Assembly (NCBI RefSeq): GCF_963675165.1
Contig: NC_087390.1
Coordinates: 1,383,501 to 1,447,500, forward strand
Direction of reading: 5' to 3'
DNA: 64,000 nt
Source: Halichondria panicea
Taxonomy: Eukaryota > Porifera > Demospongiae > Suberitida > Halichondriidae
The notes beneath the pieces were generated by a model. The model saw only the letters and a list, made by a program, of their open reading frames with translations. It searched no databases and was not told the DNA's origin. Below, in pieces: positions 1 to 12,100 of this stretch (the stretch's first letter is position 1; each line of letters begins with the position of its first letter). The position numbers and the translations under genes were made by a program.

Positions 1-50
1 TGCTTTCATTATAGCCCCCCCACACACACACCACACACACACACACACAG

Positions 51-182
51 TGATGGTCCTGCTAGTGTCCCCGTACGTGGAGCACCACTGTCTACGAGAG
101 AGGACCCTCACTTACCTCTCTAAACAGTACCCCTGGGTGCTCAGGAAGGCTACCTCAATGTGGATCTTCATCAAGACCATCA
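51..182 (+). pseudogene. Isolated copy of RETREG exon 5
   Basis: A 132-bp open exon flanked by a (CA)n-AG acceptor and a GTAAGT donor. Its translation begins VMVLLVSPYVEHHCLRER and ends WIFIKTI, nearly identical to exon 5 of the complete reticulophagy-regulator gene at 17.6-21.3 kb. No other exon of that gene is visible around it, and a gamma-tubulin exon follows at 666-752. It is seen as a duplicated exon with its flanking intron DNA. It could belong to a longer gene copy starting left of the window, so 'pseudogene' is an inference. Confidence 0.7.
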
Positions 183-665
183 GTAAGTCAAACAACTTTG
201 TTTACTACTTCGACTAGAGCCGTGGAGGTACGTACATGTATATGGATTTATCGAGGTGCTTTGATTTCAGGCGTAATGGCCAACAGTTTGTTCCCCAAAG
301 ATGTCCATTATAAAGAAGCCCTAATTTTGTAGCCTAGTTCACTAGCATTGTATCCCATGTGTACATATGTACAGGGGGATGGTTGTGATCTAAAGAACTA
401 CAGTGTAGTTACACGTACAGTTTATAAGAGATTTTAACTTACTGTTTGTTATGATAACTACATGATTCTACAGTTTTTGTTTACTGACAAAGCATTGCTA
501 GTAGTATGATTGTACATAATTATAATCCTAGATTTGTTTTTGCATTGTGCTGAATTAAGAGGTTGCTGCATGTACCAGGATGACTATGAATCCACTCCTG
601 CTATGGACAGCATGACAACAATGCCTGTCATTCACTCTTCTCTGTGTGTCTCCATGCATGCACAG

Positions 666-752
666 GTTGCCCTCTCCCGCAAGCCTCCCCACATCCAGTC
701 AGCTCATAGGGTCAGTGGACTCATGCTAGCCAACCACACCAGCATGGCATCA
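666..752 (+). pseudogene. Gamma-tubulin exon fragment, copy 1
   Basis: An 87-bp phase-0 exon between a CACAG acceptor and a GTGAGT donor. It encodes [19 protein letters not shown] followed by [10 protein letters not shown], which matches the conserved gamma-tubulin stretch around [18 protein letters not shown] near the end of the protein. The frame is open here. The gamma-tubulin body is absent upstream, where a RETREG exon lies instead. Either the gene's 5' part is elsewhere or this is a fragment. Confidence 0.7.
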
Positions 753-1020
753 GTGAGTACTCCATATGTTACGTGTGTCGTACAAACATAGCCTTGGTAG
801 ATTATGCGTTTTCCCCTTGTGTTGGATGTTTGCTTACATCTGATCATGGTTGTGGGTGGCCTATAGACACCTGGGAATGGTGTAAGTGAATACTCATAGG
901 AATATATACAAATTTGAAGAATGTGGGTTTATAAAGCGCATGACCAACAGGTGTTCAATTTAAGCTTATTCATCTGCCACATATATTGATTTCACCAACT
1001 GTGTACACACACCAAACCCA

Positions 1021-1330
1021 ATACGGTAGTGTGTGTGTGTGTGTGTAGTCAAGCTGCTACAGCTGCTCAAGGATCAATTAAGTGCAAGTCTATAGGTTTC
1101 TAGTCATGTTTTCTTGGGTGGATTTGCAAATATCGCTTGGTTCTCGAGTTATGCCTACTTGGAGTGCCATTGCAGCTTTTTCAGAAGAGTGCATAGAAAA
1201 ACTTATCCATGGAGTGTTGCTACTCTACTTAGTAGTTAGCTCTGCCACTAGAACGCTAGCTGCAAGAGTTGCAAAGCTGCGCTTACACGTAGCTGCTTCA
1301 TGCAGCAGCCAGTAATTGTATGGACTTTGA
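1021..1330. repeat. Interspersed repeat, copy 1
   Basis: A (GT)n tract followed by about 280 bp that recurs, diverged, at 37040-37375 in an ACLY intron. Both copies share the segment from the GT run through CTACAGCTG..CAAGGATCAAT (37-kb version CATGGATCAAT) and the later CTCTACTTAGTAGTTAGCTC. No coding capacity is evident. Class unknown. Confidence 0.6.
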
Positions 1331-1479
1331 AATTTGGTTTTCTTTTTAGTGGTCGATCAATGTAAATTTACTAGCTACATGTAGATGTAGTAGCTCATGT
1401 CTGTCATATAGCTTTGGTGCCTCCATTGAGGTATCAACACCCGCGGTGCTTTCATCCACACACACACCCACACACACAG

Positions 1480-1611
1480 TGATGGTCCTGCTAGTGTCCT
1501 CATACGTGGAGCACCACTGTATACGAGAGAGGACCCTCACCTACCTCTCTAAACAGTACCACTGGGTGCTCAGGAAGGCTACCTCAATGTGGATCTTCAT
1601 CAAGACCATCA
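1480..1611 (+). pseudogene. Second isolated copy of RETREG exon 5
   Basis: A second 132-bp copy of the same exon (VMVLLVSSYVEHHCIRER...WIFIKTI), again with a (CA)n-AG acceptor and GTAAGT donor. It has a few replacements relative to the copy at 51-182. The downstream DNA to about 2400 repeats the block at 180-980, so the segment of about 1.4 kb was duplicated in tandem. Confidence 0.7.
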
Positions 1612-2079
1612 GTAAGTCAAACAACTTTGTTTGCTTCTTCGACTAGAGCCGTGAAGGTACATGTATATGGGGTGCTTTGATTTCAGGCGTAATGGCCAAC
1701 AGTTTGTTCCCCAAAGATGTCCATTATAAAGAAGCCCTAATTTTGTAGCCTAGTTCATTGTATCCCATGTGTACATGTGTACAGGGGGATGGTTGTGATC
1801 TGAAGAACTACAGTGTAGTTACACGTACATGTACAGTTTATAAGAGATTTTAACTTACTGTTTGTTATGATAACTACATGATTCTACAGTTTTTGTTTAC
1901 TGACAAAGCATTGCTAGTAGTATGATTGTACATAATAATAATCCTAGATTTGTTTTTGCGTGGTGCTGAATTAAGAGGTTGCTGCATGTACCAGGATGAC
2001 TAGGTATCCACTCATGCTATGGACAGCATGACATCACAACATTTTCACTCTTTTCTGTTTTTTCGCAATGCATGCACAG

Positions 2080-2172
2080 GTTACCCTCTCCCGCAAGCCT
2101 CCCCACATCCAGTCATGACAAGCTCATAGGGTCAGCGGTCTCATGCTAGCCAACCACACCAGCATGGCATTG
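2080..2172 (+). pseudogene. Gamma-tubulin exon fragment, copy 2, with stop
   Basis: The duplicate of the exon at 666-752. Six extra bases (TGACAA) after CAGTCA put an in-frame TGA in the middle of the exon. After the insertion the original frame resumes ([17 protein letters not shown]). The copy therefore cannot encode an intact protein. Confidence 0.75.
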
Positions 2173-2719
2173 GTGAGTGCTCCATATGTTACTTGTGTCT
2201 TACAAACATAGCCTTGGTAGATTATGCGTTTCCTCCTTGTGTTGGATGTTTGCTTACATCTGATCTCATGGTTGTGGGTGGCCTATATAGACACCTGGGA
2301 ATGGTGTAAGAGGAATACAAATTTGAAGAATGTGGGTTCATAAAGTGCATGACCAACAGGTGTTCAATTTAAGCTATTCATCTGTGATTCCCACATAATT
2401 ATATTGATTTCAACCCCATCACCCAACTGTGTACACACACCAAACCCTCCTACTGTTGCCATGATTGTGTTCACAGGGAAATGTGACAGTAGCCACAATT
2501 GTACTGTATCTGCTATTTCTACCAGTGTAATTTTTATGAAATGGAAATGGATTTGACGCACCTCATGCAGTAACAGGACACTTTCCATTGACATTATTTG
2601 GTCTTTAAGTTCAAAGTTCCACTGTAGTGTGCTGAGAGTATAGTGTTGCACTTTACACCCACCCATAAGTTGAAATGTATATCCCCTAAACTGACCCCCA
2701 CCACCCACACATTAGTTGC

Positions 2720-2862
2720 AGCCAGTTTGACAGTCTGAGAAAGAAAGAAGCTTTTCTCAGCTTGATGACTCACAGAGGGTGGTCCAAGAGGTCATTGATG
2801 AGTACAGAGCCTCCACTGAACCTGACAACATCACCAGGGGAACATCGATAGGACTCATAAGA
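2720..2862 (+). pseudogene. Gamma-tubulin last-exon remnant
   Basis: After a TTGCAG acceptor the frame reads QFDSLRKKEAFLS, then in a shifted frame from 2761 LDDSQRVVQEVIDEYRASTE and PDNITRGTS. These match the two ends of the gamma-tubulin C-terminus (YDKLRKREAF..., and [25 protein letters not shown]). About 16 residues between them are missing and the frame is broken. A splice acceptor (TTTCTCAG) at the junction could instead start a separate exon, but the upstream match argues for deletion. Confidence 0.65.
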
Positions 2863-2934
2863 TTACCACTATATTGTTCTACAAATTCAAGTTTATATCC
2901 CATCCCACTCGAGCTATCAAAAGTATACAAAGTC

Positions 2935-4288
2935 TAAAATTAATGGCTGCATGCTGCATCAGTGTTCTAGTGTTCTAGTAGCAACACTCCATGGACACAT
3001 TTTTCTACGCACTCTTCCTGAAAAGGCTACAATGGAATTACAAGTAAGCAAAACTAAGCATAACTCGAGAACTAAGCATTATTTTGCAAATTCACAAATA
3101 AAAATCCATGACTAGAAGCTAGGCCTGTGCCAAATATTCAAATTTGTTCACCTATTCAAATTATTTATTCGCACTTCATCAGCCTATTATTCACTTTATC
3201 AGCCTATATATTATTAATGACACCTATTATCAACATGCACAGCAGCGAAATAAAACACCTATATAGCACTAAAAATCATTACTATACTTAATTTCAGCAG
3301 CGAAATAACAAACTTTAGCACAAAAAATGTGGTTTCAACATTGATTGAACTGCAATTAGATTCACTGCCATGTAAAATGTGGGCGTGTTTTGAGCTACTG
3401 GCATGTGCAACTCAATGAATATCATAATTAAACTATTTCACAGTGCCTGTTATTCAAATTGCAAAAAGACTGCCTATTATTCAAAAAAATTTTCTGGAAT
3501 ATTGCCTACTATAGAAGCCTATACATGTATAGCCACTGTCTCAATAGCAGTTAAAGCAGTCGCTGTCCATGAAAGTGTCTATTTCGCTTGAACACTTATT
3601 TTTGTGTCCCACATACACCATGCATACTCAGCATCATGCAGATGCCAACTATGACCTAAGTGCATGAGCATTCTGTTTGAGCTAATATAATTATGTAACC
3701 TTTTACTCAAACACATGTACCAATCACTCTATCTCTGCGTACTGTGCAGCACAGGGTAATTATGATGTGTTACAGCAATTATAACATCTTTTCCATACAG
3801 AGTGGTGCCAAGCCTTAAGATTCTGCTATCACACTTACAAAATGAGCATTTCTACTACAAAATTATAACTCTTGTCTAATCGTATTGTTCGAGTGTGCAT
3901 CCAGCTTTCACTTCGCTGCATGTGACTCTAGACAAATAATTATTGTATACAAAAATATGTAACTGCATGCACATCATCATTACTATAGCTATAGTTCTGA
4001 TTAATTATTATTATAGTATTTTACACGTTTTAATTATATTAAAGATCGAGTCCAACTAGCCTCGATTCAAAGCCGCTTTAGAAAAGTAAAGCGGACTTGA
4101 GTCGAGGCTAGAGTCCAACCTGTAATAAGTATACGGTATATCGGTTATTAATTAATGCATGCATAGAATTATGGCTGTTAATAAATGTACATGCATACAT
4201 TGAGTGGTACACAAAAATAATTCTCCTATACACGCACAATTATGATAAGTCACTTAAAAGTACAGTTTGGGTAATGTTAGCATCTGTG
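2935..4288. other. AT-rich gene-free interval
   Basis: No exon or recognisable gene was found. The part at 3120-3560 is rich in degenerate TATTCAAAT/CCTATTATTC repeats. A 54-bp foldback element sits at 4057-4110 (separate entry). Confidence 0.5.
4057..4110. mobile_element. 54-bp foldback element with 9-bp TSD
   Basis: A near-palindrome that starts TAGCCTCGATTC and ends with its inverse, GAGTCGAGGCTA. The 9-bp sequence GAGTCCAAC lies directly on both sides (4048-4056 and 4111-4119), which is a target-site duplication. It shares ends and TSD length with the larger element at 5110-6197. It is almost all terminal repeat, so it is non-autonomous. Confidence 0.85.
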
Positions 4289-7200
4289 TCAGTGCCTTTT
4301 GGATGTCTTTGGTTTTTTGGGAGCTATATAAGAAATAAACAGTGAATATACACGTATATCAGTAAAAATAACTTGTCGGTATTATCACAAACTCATGCAT
4401 GCACTCACCAGGCTTCTTGATTGATGACGATGCCTCTTCATGTGTTCTTTTTTTACCAGCAGGAGACAGGGAGTCACTAAGTTTTCTATCGGCAACCACA
4501 AGTGCTTGGCATGCATTCTCCAATTTTGTGACGTCTTTTTTGGACTTTTGAAAATCTTCCTCTGTTGCTTTTAGCTCATTTTTTTTCAACTGAATTGGCT
4601 TTTTTGATAGCTGCTGCAGTTCATACCCAAGTGCTTGAGATAAGTTGCTAGCTACAACTTTAAAGATCTTCAGCAGAGAGTTCTGAACATGACTTGAACA
4701 AAATGAAGCAAGCTTTTTAAATGCTGTACTAAGTATATCAAAATCTATTTCGAACACCCTTTCTTGGACATCAACAACCTTGGTATAGTCAAACTTCATT
4801 TTAAAAAAGAAGAAATACGGGATTTCTTTGGAAGCTGTCTCGTTTTTCTGCACTTTCTTCGTAGAACGTCTGATAGCAGGTTTAATAGCTTCATCACTGA
4901 TAGCTGTGCATTTCGCAAAGTCTGGTTGCTCGACAGATGGAAATACAAAGGTGTCTAGTAGTTTGTTTGGATCCACATCACTTAAGTCGAGGAGGTCAGT
5001 GAGCTGGTGTAAGATTAAATATTGCTTGAGATCGCTAAGCATCGATTTAAGTTTTATGGATAAGATTTCTTTCATTTGTGCAATACCAACAATCCAAGTA
5101 TTGTTTACCTAGCCTCGATCCCAGGCCGAGTTTTCGCTTTTATAACGGTTAGGCGAACAACTGGGCCTGGTACTAGTTGTCTGCGCATGCGTCAATCGTT
5201 CGTCAGATTCTGACGAATGGATATTCTCGTTCACTTTCGTGACATTTATATTCGTGTACTATCGTGTACTAGAAGTCAGTTCCCGTTTTATCATTATTGG
5301 ACTTGATTGGAATGGCTCTTAGCTGAAGCTTCTCTCTTCTCTGAAGCTTATTCTGAAGACTGAACAACAAGGGAAGAGGTATAAAGCTTTGTCAAGCTTG
5401 TTAAGGTCAGATATTTTTGTGTGGGCCCTATGGCCGGCTATGCTATCAAGTCTTGTTCATGTTTGGCAAGAATGTAGGTAGACTATAGTTTCATCATTAA
5501 TATGGTGGATCAAGTGAAGAGTGTGAGCTAGAGAACTTGGTGCTGCCATCATCAGCTCGTCGACAATGACACTATAACCGAGAAATTTAATATGTATAGA
5601 TCTACACGTATTTAAAATGTCTACTTCTCTGTACAGGAGCAATGGCTAATATCCAGCTATCCCAACAGTGCTCCTCTTGGCTATACTAACGGACGAGACT
5701 GGACAGTTTGAGGTAAGGGTTTAACCGTCTTTGGTTTCTTTTAATATTGTCCTATACTCACAGACACAGGACTGGAGTATGACCTGCTCATTCGAGCGTT
5801 GCTGGGTAGCTCAGAGACATCAAGAGAATCTACGTTTTCTCAACCAATGAGTTACGAGTTGGGGCCTAGAATCAGAGAAGTCCAGCAGCCTGCTAAATCT
5901 TTTTGAAACGTAATTTGAAGGCATTCAATCATCCTGAAGTTGCCCTGGGTCACTGTAATTGTGCTGCAGCACAACTGGCAACTCCCCAGGCCTTTGTGAA
6001 GCAGCTCCCTATGTGCATCTTTTGTGTACTCACTCTGTGCATTTTCTGTGTACAAATTTCCATTATTGATTTATTAAATATTTTTGCCGACCACAAATAT
6101 ACAATGAAAATTTGACGCATGCGCAGACAACTAGTACCAGGCCCAGTTGTTCGCCTAACCGTTATAAAAGCGAAAACTCGGCCTGGGATCGAGGCTATTG
6201 TTTACCTTGTCTTTCGCGCTTTCAAGCATGGTTTGTCGAGCACCATGTACACACTGCAATACATATTTTTCATTATCATGCTGTCTTTTAAGACCTATTG
6301 ATTTGAAGAAAGCTTGTGTGCTGATGTCATTCTCAAGTTTTGAAGTAACTGTATTCAGTTGAAAAGCAAAAGATTGAGCTACTTTTTCTGGGAAAGTAGT
6401 TTTAGACAGCTCACAAGCGTTTTGAAAGAGATTAATTTTTTCCACCTGAGCTTTTTGTTTCTCTACACTATTTTCCTTACCCTGTATATCAACTTCTTGT
6501 TTTTTCTGGGTAATGGCTTCTTTCATTTTTGACATTTCCCCATGACAATCGTCCACAGCACTCTCTAAAAGAATTTCAGGACCATTAACACAGAGTGCCC
6601 ACAGAAGCTTTGTTTTAACTTCTGGAAATCGACTAAATTTCTCAAGAACCTCAGCTAGTTTCTTTACATTTTTTGGGGTGTACTTTTTCAAAGAACCAAT
6701 GGAATCCTTTGCAGGTGTTGATCGTAAATCATAATACTTCTTTCCATACATGTCTTCGTCTACAGCAGAAGGATCTCGTAGCCATTGTTGTGCTTCTTGT
6801 GCATACTTAGCACTGAAGCATACCGTTTGCTCTATTGATATTCCAATTTGCTCAGCCATTTCTTCTTGAAGTTTTTCGGGAGTCCAAGAACATTCATTCC
6901 CGTCGTAGCACAAGTCATATTTGTTGATGAGCACTAGCATCCTGTTTTGTTTATCCATCAGGCCAGGATGCAATGTTTTTATACCCTCAACAAGCTCAGT
7001 CACTGCACCCTTAGATACGTCATCGGCACTGACAACGAGTATGATGGCTGCTAGGCTTTTTAAAGCTGTTTTTGCAGCAGCAGTTGTTTTTTGGCTAGTA
7101 AATGTATCACTAGTGCCAGGCATATCAAGAATTTCAGGAGCAAAAGCTTGTCCAATCTCTGATAAAATAGCAACAGATGCACGGAGAATGAGTTCAGTGT

Positions 7201-8038
7201 ACTGAATCTCACTTTTGCGATCCTCGATATTCAGTTTCGCAAGAAATGATTTAACAGATTTACCGCCTGATGCAAGATGAACTAAGCCATCACTATATTT
7301 TTTTCTTCCAAAAAGTTCTCCATTCGGAGATGCTGGATCGTGTACAATTCGGATTGAGCTGACCGTCTGCCTTTGAAACGATGATGGGAGAAAAGGCGAG
7401 CCTATAAAGGAATTGGCAGTTGTACTTTTGCCAGCATTAGTTAAGCCAACAAATCCTATTTGGACTGTGCCAGATGTTAACGCTGAAGAGATTCTTTCGA
7501 GCTCTTGAGAATGAGTGGACATTTCGAGCTCCCTAGCTATCGATTCAACTGTTTTAATTGCTTTGCTGGTATTCTTGACTTTTTCTTGTACTGACTCATT
7601 GCCTGCTCATGGTAATGACATTAATTTTTCATAAAATAATAATAATTAGTAAACTTACAAATTTTGAGGTGAGTATTCCGGAGAGCTGTTAAAAGATCAC
7701 TGTGAAGGATCTTGTTTTCTTCTAGTACAGAGATAAACTCCAAATACCTATTTCGATAGTCTTTAACACATTTTAGTATAGCTGTATACAGTGTGTTTCC
7801 CTTTTTAATGTCTGCGCCAGGTAGTGTACGTACTTCTTCCATAAGTGCTGCAGAAATAAACCCTTTGCTGTGAAGAGATTGAGCAATATTCAATGGGTCG
7901 CTGGAGAGTCCTCCACACACTTGGCTGCAACATTCCACGAGAGTGTTATAACCGTGGTTATAATTAGAACCTATATTCAAATGCAACATAAACATTATAA
8001 AACGACATCCATGCATGCAAGATACCTTGACTCGCCAT
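4289..8038 (-). pseudogene. Death-fold-like/dynamin-type GTPase gene, TE-disrupted
   Basis: Four exons on the minus strand: 8038-8026, 7970-7659, 7602-4409 (interrupted by the element at 5110-6197) and 4323-4289. Without the element and one 9-bp duplicate the sum is 2,457 bp, an 818-aa protein; every junction keeps phase. Residues about 10-105 form a helical domain (AQSLHSKGFISAALMEEVRT...) that looks like a CARD/death fold; this is a guess from pattern. Residues about 150-400 are a dynamin-family GTPase: P-loop GLTNAGKST (about 161), DMPGTSD, and NKYD. The rest is predicted coiled coil ending in a basic tail (KKPAPKKPKTSKRH). Introns are tiny (56 and 55 bp for introns 2 and 1). As sequenced, the frame runs from residue 575 into the element's TIR and stops after about 15 codons, giving a truncated 590-aa product. 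The family resembles large interferon-inducible or NUGGC-like GTPases, but the exact class is not resolved. Confidence 0.8.
5110..6197. mobile_element. 1,088-bp TIR transposon (non-autonomous, Mutator-like size TSD)
   Basis: The ends are inverted repeats of about 86 bp that look identical (5110-5195 and 6112-6197), starting TAGCCTCGATCCCAGGCCGA. The 9-bp TTGTTTACC flanks both sides (5101-5109, 6198-6206). No transposase frame lies inside, so it is non-autonomous. Long TIRs plus a 9-bp duplication fit the Mutator-like superfamily (inference). Identical arms imply recent insertion. It interrupts a coding exon of the GTPase gene. Confidence 0.9.
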
Positions 8039-9076
8039 GATTCTTTTCACTGTATACTGTAAGAATGACAAAGTAAGAAACAGAAGGAACTGTCCACTGA
8101 GTTTGTTGCAAAATGAAATAGCTAGATTTCTTATATGTTCTTGATTCTGATGTCAGTGAGACTTGTTTGGAACAACGAGTTCTATGCCTAAATGCAGCCT
8201 TTATACTGCATGTCACAACTGAATTTGTGCTGTCATGATATCCAGCCAATCTAAAAGCAGTCAGGTGATATAGACTCAGTGTGCTATAATAATTACATGC
8301 ACGTATCACTAGCAAACTAGGGACTAGGGATACACTAGTCTTGAATTCCAGCTGGTTTGCGTGGGAGGGAGAGAACCGTCTGGTGACTCGGGGCAGAACG
8401 TTCTGTCTGTCTGCTCCAATGAATATAATCTTCTTGCGGGTAATTAGGCTCCAATGAATATACGGAATGTTATTAATTGGTCCAACATTCCGTCCGACGA
8501 CAGAAATCATAAAGTGTCTGACAACAATCCATCTCTGAATCTATGGGTAAATACGCATTAATGCAATAAGTGATGCATAACATAATAATTATTATAATTA
8601 TAACGTCGTAGATGATCCGCACGACAAATTACAACAGTTACACTGTCAAAAATAAATCGTTTTACAGCTAGCATGCATGCGTAAATGTTTCAATTTGTCA
8701 TCAACTGCAAGTAGCCTTCATAGTATAGGCCAACTCTGCACTCTCCAACTCTGTAGTAATGCATCTATATAGCTATAGCATGCAATAATAATTGCATAGG
8801 CTGTACTCTGGGCTATAGTGTCGCATATTAATGTTGTGAGGAGGACAAAGGTCGATGACCTTGACCTGAAAAAGTAGGTGTGGCACACTAAACCTAAACA
8901 ATGATCAATTGTCGTCAGTGAGACATTTATCTCCGTCTTTGCACGCTTACTATGTACTAAGCACTGAAGCTACCAGCACTAAACAATACTTCTTGGCACA
9001 ACTCTAACTAGTGAGCACTACTTGCAGGCAAAGCAGCGTTAGCTGCAGATCGAGCCCCACCCAGTAGAGCTGACAA
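8039..9076. other. Gene-free interval upstream of the GTPase gene
   Basis: This region lies 5' of the GTPase start codon at 8038 and 5' of the MFS pseudogene. It is AT-rich with scattered short repeats. The long minus-strand frame at 7995-8510 has no recognisable composition or homology. A promoter for the GTPase gene is expected here, but no clear TATA box was seen. Confidence 0.4.
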
Positions 9077-9197
9077 AAAATTTGCAAAAAATAATGCTGA
9101 TTCAGCAACAATTGTGCACAGTCAGCAATAATTAGCCTCGATTCCAGGCCGCACTGAATAATTATTGCTGAATCAGCATTATTTTTGCAAATTTCTC
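9077..9197. mobile_element. Foldback insertion replacing the MFS copy-A start
   Basis: Arms of about 28 bp (AATTTGCAAAAAATAATGCT... and its inverse ending ...TTTTTGCAAATT) enclose a TAGCCTCGATTCCAGGCCG motif. By alignment with intact copy B at 13.45 kb, the element sits exactly where the start ATG and the first 14 or so codons should be (GCTGACAAAA | element | TTCTCACTC). Confidence 0.75.
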
Positions 9198-12100
9198 ACT
9201 CAAATACTTGCTCCAATGACATGATGTTCTCCATCAGTGGTACATTATACCTCTCTTCGTTTCATCGGTTTGTCACTAACCCAAAGAAGGCAGGCATCAA
9301 TGAAACCACACTCCAACAGGTAAAGTCAGTGCCTGCCAGTCATGTTGTAGTTACAGTTAGGGCCATGCATTTACTCAGTGTACAACATTAGGTCACTCCA
9401 AGTGATACTCTGGTTTCTGGTCCACCGCCTGCATCACATTTTATTCTTGGATTTCTATCGGATTTCTATCTCATTATTTCTACTACGCATGCGCAGAATG
9501 GTCCATGTGGTACAAAATAGTGTGATAATGATATTCATTTGCAAAATAATGAGATTCATAAGGTGAAATTGATAATGACATAAGGAGAAAAACTTCAGGA
9601 CCAGAAACCAGAGTGTCACTTGGAGTGGCCTTATGTATACTTAACAGAATTGAACCTATAATTTGTTTGCAATCATTATATAGTGCATGCATGCATATAT
9701 AGATCTAGCTAATCTACTGTGCATGGTACCACATGTACAGTGCTTAGAGTATTGCATCTTCAGTTGGATTGTAGACATACAGATAGCTACCACGTGGTAG
9801 CCCTTTTATTATGACAATTAGGTGCAAGCACTATACTGAACTTCTATGCCCATGCAGGTGGAGCCTGGATTAGATGAGTCGGAAACAATGTACGCACTGC
9901 TGATAACTATTTATTCCTACGGCGAACTTACAGGAGGATTGCTGTCAGGTTTTTTAACTAAGTGCATTCCGAATTGGTACCAGTTTGTATTTGCCATATC
10001 TCTGCACACGATTGGCTACGTGTTATACGGTGTTGCAACTAACGGTGGGATACTAATGATCGGCATGTTCCTGGCTGGATACTATTTGGGAGCACAAATC
10101 ACACTCAGTATGAACTACGCAACAGAAATGAGTGTTGAGTATGTGAATCTACTGAAGGAAGTAATTTTAAGTACGAGAAGAAAGTGATGAAAACTCGTAA
10201 CTTCCTATATTCAGTCCACTCCATTGGATTCAGCATTGGATTTATCATTGGTCCTAGTAAGCAATATTGACACCCTATACAATTTCCAACTATACTTTGT
10301 TGGAACCAATTTCGACATTACACTTGTAATAACTCTCATTCTGCAGGTGTTTCAGTAATATTTTCTAACCTTCCAATTGAGCAGTATCGATCGATTGCTT
10401 GGTTCAATGTAGCTTTTGGAATTATATTGTTAACCTTGTTCTGTTTTCTCTTCCGTGGAGAGAGTAAATGGAACAGAACTAATTGTCATGAGATTTGTGT
10501 CTGCTCAAAAAACAACTCAAGTTCAGCCAGGCCTGGACCACTGCAAATATTCATATCCTTTTAGCATTATAGCCATGCAGAGCATTATAATTATACGAGA
10601 CTCAGTCAAAATTTGTGCAAACACACACAATTGCACTGTCAATCCTATGTACACAGAGCCTATAATTATACTATAGTAATCCTTAACACAATACTTGTTT
10701 ACATTATTGTGAGTATGCACTTGCTATCGTTTGTACAAATGCTGAAGTGGGAATATTTTGAGGCCATAATGAATCCAATTCTAAGTGATTCATTTGGGTT
10801 CTCTCTAAACACATCTTCCTACGTCTTTTTGGGGGTGGCTATCTCAAGCATTCTAGGATCCATCTTAGTGTAAGTAATTAACTTGTTGTCAACTAAGATG
10901 CTAGAGTAAAATACTTACCTTAATGTTACTATTATAAATGGGTACTGATTTAGCGAATTTTAACGAAATTGTGCTAAATTGTATATGCGCTGAATCAGAC
11001 TAACTATCTTTTTTCTAATGAAAATGTGCTTTTGAGAGTTATGCTAAACCTGACTCCAATCAACACTAAAAATCATTCTTATACATCTTTTGTGCTAATG
11101 AATTTGCTGAAAAATCCGCCAAAATTAGTACCCAGAAAAATCTGAAATAACACTCGTCTTTAATGTATATAATCCATGCTCACATTGGGCCTGAAACTTA
11201 GACAAATCAATAATAATTATGCTTCTCTACAGGGTCTTGTTACAAAGAATCAAAATCAGCACACAGATAGGAGCTTTTGTCGGTATTTCAATGACAATTG
11301 CAGGATATTTCTTGGTAACAGATTGGCAGACTATACCTTATGATCCATGCACTGAGTACAGTCCATTCCACCATCCGGATCGCTTTCAAAACAACCACTC
11401 AAGTCTACGAAAACATTTAGCTTTGGATAATACTCCCCCAAGTTGGCCTACTCTCTTAAATAATCGTGCACACATGGATGTTGAGTTGGATTTTGGCGAT
11501 CGAACGTACACAGAAATTGCTTACCACTTCAATTTCAGCTGTTACATTAATGAATTTTGCCCATTTTGCACGGAGAAATCTATCAGTAAGCACCGGTGTT
11601 TGTCGTTTGTAATTGAAGGTGAAAACGAATCCTCAGAACAGGTGCTCGAGATGTTTTCCTGTTCTTTAGCTCCTCCTTTACAAAATATTTGCCTTAGTAT
11701 TTCTCATCATCAATCAACTGATCCTGAGGGAAGTTGAAAATTTAAATCAAAATCATTTCGTGGCCGGCATTCAAAGCTTAATGGTACTCCCTCAAGATGT
11801 GTACTCCACTGCAAGCAATGCCTGTATAAATGCCAATGTATCAATTAGTGGAGAGTGTCATTGGATACCGTTGTCAAGTGGTGAGGAATGTGTGGATTGT
11901 CCTCCTATCTGCAGAGGAAAGCAACGGACACTACTGCTACCATTGTATCTGATAGGGATGGTGCTATTGGTAGGAAGCCACACTATTGTCTGGGTGAATT
12001 TGGTGGCCATAGCTAACAACCAGAGTCCTGAAAGTGTTCAGGTAAGTGTAATCATATCGTAGTACTGGTTTCGAATACCTGCGTATAGTCATAATTATAT

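Noticed and set aside
4764-5112. Plus-strand frames opposite the GTPase C-terminal exon
   Set aside because: Shadows of the minus-strand coding exon.
5852-6115. Frames inside the 1,088-bp transposon
   Set aside because: Short and without transposase motifs; the element is non-autonomous.
7995-8510. 171-aa minus-strand frame
   Set aside because: No recognisable composition or domain; it overlaps the first exon of the GTPase gene in another frame.
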